A DNA stretch of 64,000 nucleotides, from assembly GCF_020711235.1 (NCBI RefSeq), contig NZ_JAJFAV010000016.1:78206-142205 (forward strand), read 5' to 3'. A program made the position numbers and the translations under genes. Shown one piece after another: positions 18,560 through 26,650 of this stretch (position 1 is its first letter; each line of letters opens with the position of its first letter). Under the pieces are notes generated by a model. The model made no database searches. It worked only from the letters and a program-made list of their open reading frames with translations, and was not told the DNA's origin. Origin of the DNA: Hymenobacter sp. 15J16-1T3B (GTDB lineage: Bacteria; Bacteroidota; Bacteroidia; Cytophagales; Hymenobacteraceae).

Positions 18560-21500
18560 TTAGCGCCGGATTTCCAGCCAGCCCTTGGCCGTGCGGCCCT
18601 CGGTATCGTTCAGGTGGTAGTAATAGATGCCGTCGGGCAGCTTGCCGTCGTTCCCCTTCACGGCGCCGGCCCAGTCGTTTTGGTAGTTCTGGGTTTCGTA
18701 CACCAGGTTGCCCCAGCGCGAAAAGACCTTAATCGATACCGGCAGGCAGCTCAGGCGTTGCTCAAAGGTGTCGTTCTGCCCGTCGCCGTTGGGGGTGATG
18801 ATGTTCGGAATGAACGGGTCGCCGACGTACACCGGGGCAAAGCGCGTGGTGGACGAGCAGGAAGAGTTGTAGTACGCCGTGAATTTTACCAGGTAGCGGC
18901 CGGGCTTGGCGTAGACGTGCGTCGGAAACTGCTCGGTGCTCTGCACGAGGTCGGCCCGTTCCGCGTCGCCAAAGTTCCACTCGTAGCCGCTGGCGTAAAG
19001 CAGGTCGTGGTCGAACGTGTGCGTGAACGGGGCCATGCCGGTGTAGTAGGGCATGTCTTCGCCCGGGCGGGGCTTGAGCGGGCACGTGGGCAGCGCCAGC
19101 GGCTGGTTGGTGCGGTCTTCGGGCACCAGCATCACGCGCAGCTGCGAAGCGTTCAGGCAGCCGGTAGCGGCTTGGTAGGTGTAGGTGAGCATCACCGGAC
19201 CGCTGCTGCCGGGCACCGGGGTGTAGCGCCCATCAGGCGTGCAGCCGGGCCCGGTCCAGGTGCCGCCCGCCGGCGAGCCGTGCAGCTGGTAGCCGCCCCG
19301 CTGAAACGAGCACAGGGCGGTGTCACGGCCGGCCACGACCACCGGCAGGTTGTTGACCAGAATGCGCTGAGAAGCCGAACCACACTGCAGGGCCGGCAGG
19401 TTGTAGTTGATGGTGTGGGTGCCCGGACCGGCGGCGCGCGGGCTGAATTGGTCCCCGCTGACGCCCGGGCCGCTCCAGGTGCCGCCGCTGACGGTGGCGG
19501 TCAGCCGGATGGGTGCTTCGTCGAGGCACATCTGCGGGGGCAGGGCGAAAGTGACGGGCGTCAGGGGCACCACCGTCATGTTGAGCGTGCTGGTGGTGAC
19601 GCAGGTGCCGGTGCTGGCCACGGTGTACGTGAGCTGGTGCGTGCCCACGGCGGCCGTGCCCGGCGCGAACGAATAGCCTCCTGCTACCGAGCCCGACACG
19701 CCGGGCCCCGCCCAGGTGCCGCCCGCCGGCGAGCCGCCCAGGCGCAGCGGCGCGGCATCCACGCACACGCTCTGGTTAGGCCCGGCCACGGCCACGTTCA
19801 TGCCGAAGTCAATCTTGAAGGCGGCGTTGTTGCAGTTGGAGGCCCCGTTGCGAGTAGTATAGGAACCGGCGCCGGGCGGCACAGGAAAGCTCGACGAGCC
19901 CCCGCAGCCCCCGCACACGGCTTGGTACACCATGCCGCGGCGGTCGAAGCGCGAGGTGCCGCCGTCGACGTGCTCCTCGCTGCTGCCGCCGAAGTACGTG
20001 GCGTACTCCAGAGCCGAGGCGTAGGGCGCCAGTTGTATCAGGTAGAAGTCGTTGCCGTCGGTGTTGGGCTGAATGGCATTGCTGGTCACGGGCAGGCCGC
20101 GGGTATTCTCGTTGCCGTAGCTGCCGCCGTTGATGTCGCCGCCCCAGCCGCAGATGTAAATCCGCTCGCACTGGTCGACCAGAAAGGCCGTGGGCGAAAT
20201 ATCGGGGTTGGTGCGGCCGGTGCCGAAGGCTGTGCTCAGCACCACGCTGCCCAGGTCGGGCGCCAGCTTGTTGACGAATTGCCGGCCGTTGCGGTTTTGG
20301 TACACGTTGCCCACGACGGGCCAGGTGCCGCGGGTCTGGCCCAGGGCGTACACCCCGCCCAGCCCGTCGAGCTGCAGAAAATACACTTCGTCGTGCTGGC
20401 CGGTGCCCAGGTACGTCACGCGCTGGGCCTGGTAGCCGCTGGCCAGGTTGGGCGAGAGGTGGGCAATATAGCCGTCGACGCCGCCGAACAGGGTGGGCTG
20501 GTGCGCCCCGGTCGTCGGGCTCAGGTCGACGCTGGTGGTGCCCCCGCCGATGTAAATGTCGCGGGCGGCGTTAACCTGAATGGAATAAGCCGCATCCGCC
20601 CCGGTGCCGCCAAAGTAGGTGGAGAAGGTGAGGGCGTTGAGCGTGGGCGAGAGGCGGGCCACCACCGCGTCGTAGAGGCCGCCGCGATGACTGGACTGCA
20701 CCGCCCCGATGAGCGGGAAGTTGGTGGAAGCCGTGCTGGTGGTCAGGTACACGTTGTCGGCCGCGTCCACGGTGATGTCGCCGCGGAACTGGTCGCCGTA
20801 GTTGTGCACCAGCTGGTTGAACGAGCCGGTGGTGGTCAGCAGGCCGTCGTTGTTGGTGCCGCCCAGGAAGGTGGAGCCCACCAACGAAGCGCCGTCGTTG
20901 CTCAGGCGCGACACCACCAAGTCGGAGCCAAAGCGGTAATCAATGCCGCTCAGCGGCACAAAGCTCGGCCCGCCCTCGAAGTGCTGGTCGAAGCCGTTGG
21001 TGGAAACCGGGTAGTTGGCGGAGGACGTGGTGCCCAGAATCAGCAGGTCGCCCTGGTTGTTGACCACCAGGCTGTGCGGCACTTCGGTGGCGCTGCCGCC
21101 GAGGTAAGTCGCCCAGAGGCGCGAGGCGCTGCCCGTAGCGGCGCTGTTGTACTTGATGATGGCCATGTCGATGACCCCGCCGAAGGAGGTATCGAAGGCG
21201 CCCGGGCTGGCCGGGTAGCCGGCGGCAAAGGCAATGCCACCCGAGTACATATTGCCCTGCTGGTCGTAGGTAGCCGTGAAGCCCCAGTTATCGGCCGTCG
21301 AGCCGGTAAACGAGGAAAATACTACGGTCGGGTCGATGGTCAGCGGGCGAGAGGCGTCGTAGCGGCCCAGTTCGAAGTGCACTTCGCGGCCCTGCAGCAC
21401 GTAGCGGCAGGCCACGGGCTGCTGCTGCCCGCGGGCGTCGAGCTGCCAAGCCTGTGGGGCCAGCTCCGTCACGGTGCCCACCGAGGTGGCTACTTCCAGC

Positions 21501-22078
21501 ACGCCGTCGGGGCGCAGCTGCAGGCGGTCGGCGCCGTCGTAGCGCAGGCGGATGCGGCCGGGCGCGGCGCCGGCGGCCAGCTCAAAGTCGTATTCCAGCT
21601 GGCCCTGGCGGTTTTCGTACAGGTGCGCGTCGATGCCGGTCCACAGGCTCTGGTAGCGCAGCTCGCGGTAGCCGCCCACGCCCTTGGCCCAGCGCTTGGC
21701 GTCGTTGCCGAGCAGGTAGTTGCGCACTTCGCCGGTGGGCAGGGCGGGCTGCAGCGCCGCGCCGCTGCGGGCGCCCACGAAGCGCACGGAGTAGGCGTGG
21801 CCGTGCAGTTTCTCGCTGGCCGCGGCACCCTCCTGCCCGTGGCGGTGGTGGGCCGCCAGCTGCTGCGGGTCGACGAAGGAATAGGTAAGCCCCGTGGCTT
21901 CCACGAACAGGCGGCCGGCGGGCAGCGGGGCGGCGTAGCGGGCGCGGCTGTCCCACTGGCCTTTGTTCTCGATGAACTCCAGGCTACGGGCAGGCGGCTC
22001 GCTCGCGGCTTGCGCTAGGGTGGGAAGGGCTAATAGGCCCAGCAGCGCAGCCGCCCGGCCAAGAGTAGAGAGAAACAT
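18560..22078 (-). CDS. Secreted repeat protein with DUF7948-like N-terminus, SBBP repeats and CHU_C sorting domain (paralog)
   Basis: 1172 residues from the ATG at 22078 (MFLSTLGRAAALLGLLALP). The frame is open to 22219 but would include the divergent promoter region. The architecture is the same as the downstream paralog: signal peptide, LEFIENKGQW start, GEVRNYLLGNDAKRW, YENRQGQLEYDFELAAG, SBBP-type repeats (WATYLGGSATEVPHS, GSTFLGGTNNDGLL), PAGGTWAGPGVSG modules, a PKD-like segment, and a CHU_C end (PNIITPNGDGQNDTF, FSRWGNLVYET, GIYYYHL). Cargo of type IX secretion is inferred from the CHU_C domain. The biological role is not known. A TATCTTCG box (one mismatch) lies 24 nt upstream. Confidence 0.87.
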   Translation of the reverse strand: MFLSTLGRAAALLGLLALPTLAQAASEPPARSLEFIENKGQWDSRARYAAPLPAGRLFVEATGLTYSFVDPQQLAAHHRHGQEGAAASEKLHGHAYSVRFVGARSGAALQPALPTGEVRNYLLGNDAKRWAKGVGGYRELRYQSLWTGIDAHLYENRQGQLEYDFELAAGAAPGRIRLRYDGADRLQLRPDGVLEVATSVGTVTELAPQAWQLDARGQQQPVACRYVLQGREVHFELGRYDASRPLTIDPTVVFSSFTGSTADNWGFTATYDQQGNMYSGGIAFAAGYPASPGAFDTSFGGVIDMAIIKYNSAATGSASRLWATYLGGSATEVPHSLVVNNQGDLLILGTTSSANYPVSTNGFDQHFEGGPSFVPLSGIDYRFGSDLVVSRLSNDGASLVGSTFLGGTNNDGLLTTTGSFNQLVHNYGDQFRGDITVDAADNVYLTTSTASTNFPLIGAVQSSHRGGLYDAVVARLSPTLNALTFSTYFGGTGADAAYSIQVNAARDIYIGGGTTSVDLSPTTGAHQPTLFGGVDGYIAHLSPNLASGYQAQRVTYLGTGQHDEVYFLQLDGLGGVYALGQTRGTWPVVGNVYQNRNGRQFVNKLAPDLGSVVLSTAFGTGRTNPDISPTAFLVDQCERIYICGWGGDINGGSYGNENTRGLPVTSNAIQPNTDGNDFYLIQLAPYASALEYATYFGGSSEEHVDGGTSRFDRRGMVYQAVCGGCGGSSSFPVPPGAGSYTTRNGASNCNNAAFKIDFGMNVAVAGPNQSVCVDAAPLRLGGSPAGGTWAGPGVSGSVAGGYSFAPGTAAVGTHQLTYTVASTGTCVTTSTLNMTVVPLTPVTFALPPQMCLDEAPIRLTATVSGGTWSGPGVSGDQFSPRAAGPGTHTINYNLPALQCGSASQRILVNNLPVVVAGRDTALCSFQRGGYQLHGSPAGGTWTGPGCTPDGRYTPVPGSSGPVMLTYTYQAATGCLNASQLRVMLVPEDRTNQPLALPTCPLKPRPGEDMPYYTGMAPFTHTFDHDLLYASGYEWNFGDAERADLVQSTEQFPTHVYAKPGRYLVKFTAYYNSSCSSTTRFAPVYVGDPFIPNIITPNGDGQNDTFEQRLSCLPVSIKVFSRWGNLVYETQNYQNDWAGAVKGNDGKLPDGIYYYHLNDTEGRTAKGWLEIRR

Positions 22079-22101
22079 GGGACGATAATCGTGTAGCACC
22101 C

Positions 22102-22109
22102 CGAAGATA
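22102..22109 (-). promoter_or_regulatory. Near-consensus -7 box of the CHU_C gene
   Basis: The minus strand reads TATCTTCG, one mismatch to TAnnTTTG, 24 nt upstream of the start at 22078. Confidence 0.4.
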
Positions 22110-22164
22110 CAACGAAACGAGCGCGTTAGGCCCTCACTCACCCCATCGTGTGATTCGCGGCAAA

Positions 22165-23304
22165 ATGCGTCGTAGGTTTGCGGCTTCAAGGTTTGGTTGG
22201 TTTCCGGTGCGTCGTTCATTTGCTTTCAAGCTCACGCTGCTCACGCTGGCCTGGCTCTTGCTGGCCATAGGGTGCATGCAAGTGCCGACAAGGTTGCTTT
22301 GGCCCGCCGCTTTTGGGGCCCTCACGCTGCCGGTGGCCCTGGCGGCCAATGCCGGTTGGTTGGTTTACTGGGTGTTACGGCGCTGGCCGGTGGCCCTGCT
22401 GCCGTTGGCGGCGGTGCTGCTGACTTGGCCGCACCTGCAGCGCGGGCTGGCCCTGCACCTGCCCGCCGCGGCCCCGGCCGCCGATTCGGTGTCGGTGCGC
22501 GTGATTAGCGCCAACGTGCGGATTTTCAACGTGTACGAGCACCTGCGCGACCCGGACCTGCACTCCACCAAGACCATGATCCGCTACTTGGCCGACAGCC
22601 CGGCCGACGTGCTCTGCCTGCAGGAGTTCTACACCGAGCCCCGGCCCACGCAGGACGGCACCGCGTTCAACACCGAGCGGCAGCTGGGGCGCGAAGCCGG
22701 CCGGCGCGGGTTTGTGTCCACCACGCTCACCAACCGCGTCGGGGCCAAGTTCGGGCTGGCCATCTTTTCGCGCTTTCCCATCGTGCGCCGGGGCGTCATT
22801 CAGTTCGGCAAGCTCACCCAGAACCACGCCATGTGGGCCGACTTGCGCCTGCCCCAGGGCGACACCGTGCGCGTGTTCAACGCCCACCTGCAGAGCATGA
22901 GCATGGCCGAGCAGGACATCGTGGATAGCTACAGCAGCAAGGCCGGCTTCAAGGCCAAGAGCATTGGGCTGCTGCGGCGCTTCAAGCGCGGCATGGTGCG
23001 GCGCAGTGTGCAGGTCGATACCCTGGTTGGGCGCATCGAGCGTAGCCCGTACCCGGTGCTCTTTTGCGCCGACCTGAACGACTTGCCCTACAGCTACAGC
23101 TACGACCAGCTGGCCGACCACCTGCAGAACGCCTGGGCCACGGTGGGGCTGGGCGTGGGCGCTACGTATAATGGCAAACTGCCCCTGCTGCGCATCGACC
23201 AGCAGTTTGCCGGGCCGCAGTTTCGGGTGCTGGGCTGCCGGGTGCGGCGGGATATGCCGTATTCCGACCACTTTCCGGTGGAAGCGGAGTATAGGTTGCG
23301 ATGA
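22165..23304 (+). CDS. Membrane-anchored endonuclease/exonuclease/phosphatase (EEP) family protein
   Basis: 379 residues from the ATG at 22165. About 100 residues with two or three hydrophobic helices precede an EEP domain. The domain shows VISANVRIFN, the metal-binding Glu in LCLQEFY, FNAHLQS, FCADLNDLPYSYSYD and a C-terminal SDHFPVEAEY, the complete set of DNase I-like catalytic motifs. Substrates in this family range from nucleic acids to phospholipids, so none can be assigned. A TAGGTTTG box at 22173-22180 lies inside the first codons, and GTG at 22207 (then CGT CGT TCA TTT GCT) is a strong alternative start. It is divergent from the CHU_C gene. Confidence 0.85.
   Translation: MRRRFAASRFGWFPVRRSFAFKLTLLTLAWLLLAIGCMQVPTRLLWPAAFGALTLPVALAANAGWLVYWVLRRWPVALLPLAAVLLTWPHLQRGLALHLPAAAPAADSVSVRVISANVRIFNVYEHLRDPDLHSTKTMIRYLADSPADVLCLQEFYTEPRPTQDGTAFNTERQLGREAGRRGFVSTTLTNRVGAKFGLAIFSRFPIVRRGVIQFGKLTQNHAMWADLRLPQGDTVRVFNAHLQSMSMAEQDIVDSYSSKAGFKAKSIGLLRRFKRGMVRRSVQVDTLVGRIERSPYPVLFCADLNDLPYSYSYDQLADHLQNAWATVGLGVGATYNGKLPLLRIDQQFAGPQFRVLGCRVRRDMPYSDHFPVEAEYRLR
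22173..22180 (+). promoter_or_regulatory. TAnnTTTG box at the 5' end of the EEP gene
   Basis: TAGGTTTG, a full match. If used, translation would begin at GTG 22207, about 26 nt downstream, and not at ATG 22165. Confidence 0.45.
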
Positions 23305-23408
23305 GTAAAAGTGCACATGCGTAGGTAGTAGAGGAGAAAGAAGGGCTGCGAGCAAACATCCTGCCTATCTACCCGCTTACTCATCCCGCATCTACTCCCC
23401 CGACTCAC

Positions 23409-23416
23409 TACCTTTG
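23409..23416 (+). promoter_or_regulatory. -7 box immediately before cysS
   Basis: TACCTTTG ends 4 nt before the cysS ATG at 23421. The expected transcription start falls at or near the A of the ATG, implying a leaderless mRNA. Confidence 0.65.
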
Positions 23417-23420
23417 CTTC

Positions 23421-24923
23421 ATGCAACACCCCCTGTCGCTCCACAACACGCTTACGCGCAAGAAAGAACCGTTTGTCCCCGTGCACGCGCCCTTCGTGGG
23501 CGTGTACCTCTGCGGCCCGACGGTATATTCGGAAGCGCACGTGGGCAATGCCCGCGGCCCGGTGGTGTTCGACGTGCTCACGCGCTACCTGCGCCAGCTG
23601 GGCTACACCGTGCGCTACGTGCGCAACATCACCGATGTGGGCCACCTCGTCGGCGACGCCGATGAGGGCGAAGACAAAATCAGCAAGATGGCCCGGGCCC
23701 AGAAGCTGGAGCCCATGCAGGTGGCCCAGGACTACGCCAACCGCTACCGCCGTCACATGGAGGCGCTGGGTTGCCTCTCGCCCGACATCGAGCCGCTGGC
23801 CACCGGCCACATCATCGAGCAGATTCAGATGATCGAGGAAATCATCGAGAACGGCTTCGCTTACGAGGTCAACGGCTCGGTGTACTTCGACGTGCCCAAG
23901 TACAACGAGGCCGGCAAGGGCTACGGCAAGCTCTCGGGCCGGGTGCCGGAAGAGCTGCTCAGCGGCTCGCGCGACAACCTCGCCGGCCAGGAAGAAAAGC
24001 GCAGCCCCCTGGACTTTGCGCTGTGGAAAAAGGCCGATGAGCGCCACCTCATGCGCTGGCCCTCGCCCTGGGGCGACGGGTTCCCCGGCTGGCACCTGGA
24101 GTGCTCGGCCATGAGCCGCAAGTACCTCGGGCAGGTGTCCGACATTCACGGCGGCGGGCTGGACCTGATGTTTCCGCACCACGAGTGCGAAATAGCCCAG
24201 AGCCAGGCCAGCCACTCGCACACTGACGAGGCGCGGGTGTGGCTGCACAACAACATGATTACGGTGAACGGGCAGAAGATGAGCAAGTCTTTCGGCAACT
24301 TCATCACCATTTCCGAGCTGTTCTCGGGCCGGCATGCCTCCCTCTCGCAGGCCTACTCGCCCATGGTCGTGCGCTTCTTCCTGCTCCAGGCCCACTACCG
24401 CAGCACCGTCGATATTTCGGACGAAGGCCTGAAAGCGGCCAGCAAAGGCTACCGCAAGCTCATGAACGGCCTGCGCCAAATCGAGCGGCTGCAGCTGCCC
24501 GAGGGCACCGAGCGCGCCGCCGACACCTCCACGACCGACGCCGAGCTGCGCAAGCTGGTGCAGGACTGCTACGCGGGCCTGAACGACGACCTGAACACGG
24601 CCCGCTGCATCGCGGCGCTGTTCAACCTGCTGCGCAAGTTCAACGGCTACTACAACCAGCCCGCCACGCTGGCGCAGGTGGGCGAAGCCGCCCTGCAGGA
24701 GGCCACGGCCGCCTACCGCACGTTGGTCGTGGACATCCTCGGCCTACGCGACGAGCCCCGGGCCAACGCCGAGGAACTGTTGGGCCTCACGCTGCAGTTC
24801 TACGCCGAAGCCAAGTCGGCCAAGGACTACGCTAAGGTGGACACCATCCGAGCCGCGCTCAAGGAGCAGGGCATCTTGGTGAAAGACACCAAGGCCGGCG
24901 TCGACTGGGCCTACGAAGAGTAA
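23421..24923 (+). CDS. cysS: Cysteinyl-tRNA synthetase
   Basis: 500 residues. The start [20 protein letters not shown] aligns with the usual N-terminus of the family. Zinc-binding Cys in [12 protein letters not shown]-box variant AHVGNARGP, the second zinc site around WHLECSAMS and the HHECEIAQS segment, and KMSKSFGNF as the KMSKS loop. The anticodon-binding helical domain runs from about residue 310, with conserved LNDDLNTA. It charges tRNA-Cys with cysteine. Cysteine supply to this enzyme is what the poly-Cys leader upstream of metY would monitor. The gene is single, with a palindromic repeat after the stop. Confidence 0.97.
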   Translation: MQHPLSLHNTLTRKKEPFVPVHAPFVGVYLCGPTVYSEAHVGNARGPVVFDVLTRYLRQLGYTVRYVRNITDVGHLVGDADEGEDKISKMARAQKLEPMQVAQDYANRYRRHMEALGCLSPDIEPLATGHIIEQIQMIEEIIENGFAYEVNGSVYFDVPKYNEAGKGYGKLSGRVPEELLSGSRDNLAGQEEKRSPLDFALWKKADERHLMRWPSPWGDGFPGWHLECSAMSRKYLGQVSDIHGGGLDLMFPHHECEIAQSQASHSHTDEARVWLHNNMITVNGQKMSKSFGNFITISELFSGRHASLSQAYSPMVVRFFLLQAHYRSTVDISDEGLKAASKGYRKLMNGLRQIERLQLPEGTERAADTSTTDAELRKLVQDCYAGLNDDLNTARCIAALFNLLRKFNGYYNQPATLAQVGEAALQEATAAYRTLVVDILGLRDEPRANAEELLGLTLQFYAEAKSAKDYAKVDTIRAALKEQGILVKDTKAGVDWAYEE

Positions 24924-24945
24924 TCAGCCAGCGCCGCGTTCAATA

Positions 24946-25032
24946 GAACGTCATGCTGAGCTTGTCGAAGCATCTCTGCCGCTTCGTTGCGTCGTTCGGT
25001 AGAGATACTTCGACAAGCTCAGCATGACGTTC
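24946..25032. repeat. 87-bp palindromic repeat (REP/MITE-like)
   Basis: Positions 24946-24970 are the exact reverse complement of 25008-25032 (arm GAACGTCATGCTGAGCTTG...). Pairing goes on inward with ATCTCT/AGAGAT and CCG/CGG, leaving a loop of about 15 nt. It sits 22 bp after cysS and 6 bp before the promoter of the next gene, so it may insulate the two units. This type of TCATGCTGAGCTTGTCGAAG palindrome is, as far as I recall, dispersed in many Hymenobacter genomes. Confidence 0.75.
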
Positions 25033-25037
25033 CTGCT

Positions 25038-25045
25038 TAGATTTG
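25038..25045 (+). promoter_or_regulatory. -7 box of the M28 gene
   Basis: TAGATTTG, a full TAnnTTTG match, 18 nt before the ATG at 25064. It excludes the longer start at 25043. Confidence 0.6.
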
Positions 25046-25063
25046 TTGCCATTCCATTTTCCA

Positions 25064-26107
25064 ATGACCCGCAACCCCCTGCGCCTGCTGTGGCGCCCCG
25101 CCGCCCTGCTCGCCGCCACGGTGCTGCTCACGGCCTGCCCCGATAAGAAACCGGCCACCGAAACCGCCGAGTCCGCGGCCCCGGCTGAGGAAGCGCTGCG
25201 CAAGGCCCCGGCTTTCAACGCCGACTCGGCCTATGCCTTCACGGCCAAGCAGGTCAGCTTCGGGCCGCGGGTGCCCAACACGCCGGCGCACGTGAACTGC
25301 GGGGACTGGATTGTCGGCAAGTTCCGCGCGCTGGGCCTGCAGGTGCAGGAGCAGCCCTTCACGGCCATGGCCTTCGACGGCAAGCAGCTGCGCGGGCGCA
25401 ACCTCATTGCCCGCTTTGCCCCGCAAGCGGCCCGCCGGGTGGCTCTGTTCGCGCACTGGGACACCCGCCCCTTCGCCGACAAGGACAAAACCAAGCCCAA
25501 CGCCCCGCTCGACGGGGCCAACGACGGCGCCTCGGGCGTGGCCGTGGCCCTGGAAATTGCCCGGCAGCTGGCCGCTCAACCCGATTCGCTTACGCCCGCC
25601 GTCGGTGTCGACATCATCCTATTTGATGCTGAAGATTACGGTTACGACTCCTCCACGCAGGCCAACCTGGAAAACAAGCTGGCCGGGCAGGGCGTGGAAA
25701 GCTGGTGCCTGGGCTCCCAGTACTGGGCTAAAAACATTGTGCCCGCCGGCTACAAGGCCGAGTACGGCATCCTCTTCGACATGGTGGGGGCTAAGGGCGC
25801 CCGGTTTTCGCGCGAGGAGCTGAGCCGCCAGAACGCCAACGACGTGGTGGGCAAGCTCTGGTACAACGCCAGCCGCCTGGGCTACTCCGATTACTTCATT
25901 GCCCAAGACATGCCCGGCATCACCGACGACCACGTGTTCACCAACCAGGCCGGCGTGCGCACCGTCGACCTCATCGACCACGTGCCCTACGGCGACGAGT
26001 TTTTCCCGGCTTACCACCACACTACCCAGGACAACATGAGCATCATCGACCGCAACACGCTGAAGGCGGTGGGGCAGACGGTGCTGCAGACCTTGTACCA
26101 GGAATAG
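25064..26107 (+). CDS. M28-family lipoprotein, glutaminyl-peptide cyclotransferase-like
   Basis: 347 residues with a type II signal peptide and lipobox LLTAC, so it is anchored in a membrane. The zinc-hydrolase fold shows HWDTRPFAD, DGANDGASGVA (metal Asp), FDAEDYG (catalytic Glu and metal ligand), GILFDMVGAKG, DHVPYGDEFFPAYHHT (last His ligand). The segment LGSQYWAKN next to the catalytic Glu is typical of glutaminyl cyclases more than of aminopeptidases. T9SS and lipoprotein cargo in Bacteroidota often begin with Gln after cleavage, so a periplasmic or surface cyclase is plausible, but an aminopeptidase cannot be excluded from sequence alone. Confidence 0.85.
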   Translation: MTRNPLRLLWRPAALLAATVLLTACPDKKPATETAESAAPAEEALRKAPAFNADSAYAFTAKQVSFGPRVPNTPAHVNCGDWIVGKFRALGLQVQEQPFTAMAFDGKQLRGRNLIARFAPQAARRVALFAHWDTRPFADKDKTKPNAPLDGANDGASGVAVALEIARQLAAQPDSLTPAVGVDIILFDAEDYGYDSSTQANLENKLAGQGVESWCLGSQYWAKNIVPAGYKAEYGILFDMVGAKGARFSREELSRQNANDVVGKLWYNASRLGYSDYFIAQDMPGITDDHVFTNQAGVRTVDLIDHVPYGDEFFPAYHHTTQDNMSIIDRNTLKAVGQTVLQTLYQE

Positions 26108-26128
26108 GCGCTTGCCTGTACTGCATTG

Positions 26129-26162
26129 AAACGGCCCAAGAAATCTTGGGCCGTTCTTTTTT
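26129..26162 (+). terminator. Rho-independent terminator
   Basis: AACGGCCCAAGA pairs with TCTTGGGCCGTT around two bases, followed by CTTTTTT. Confidence 0.85.
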
Positions 26163-26650
26163 GCCTATTCCGCAAGGAGCTCTGAGTCCGCGTTTGTCCA
26201 GGCTTAGCTAGTTAGGGCGCACAGGTTCAACCAAAACTGATAGAGTGGCCGCTGTGACGGTTGCGCAGGTTACTATTCCCGCGCCGGCCAAGTAAAATTC
26301 CTTATTGCCGTCGGGCTGCCGGCTTAGGTGGCGTCCTTTCTCTGTCGTCCCGTTGCTAAGCTCGGCGGTGGCCGAATCCTGGGCCTGGCTCACCACGAGC
26401 CTGCTGCATTGGTAGCAACAACGCCGGTGAATCAGTTGGGCTCAGCGCGGGCGGAGGTAGGGGGCACCCACGACTTCGAGCCGACGTTCGGCAACCATCA
26501 GTGGCGTAGCTGCCTGCTGGCTTACCAGCGGCCCTCGGGGTGGGCACAGGAGCGGCGGGCGCGGAGCAGTGCGGCCCAGGGCTGAGCAGCCACGTGGCCA
26601 CCTGTGCGCCGGCCGGTGTATTTTACGGGCGGCCCCAACGCTCTTGCCCA
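26163..26650. other. Intergenic region, no recognisable gene
   Basis: Only short frames are open here on either strand. A minus-strand frame at 26208-26396 has a hydrophobic stretch but no supporting signal. No full -7 box was found before the hydrolase gene at 26651. Confidence 0.4.

Noticed and set aside
18446..22018. 1190-codon open frame opposite the CHU_C paralog
   Set aside because: Shadow frame caused by GC-rich codon positions. It crosses the terminator and overlaps two well-supported genes.
26208..26396. 62-codon minus-strand frame with a hydrophobic segment
   Set aside because: No promoter, no recognised motif, and it lies in a region without other signs of coding.
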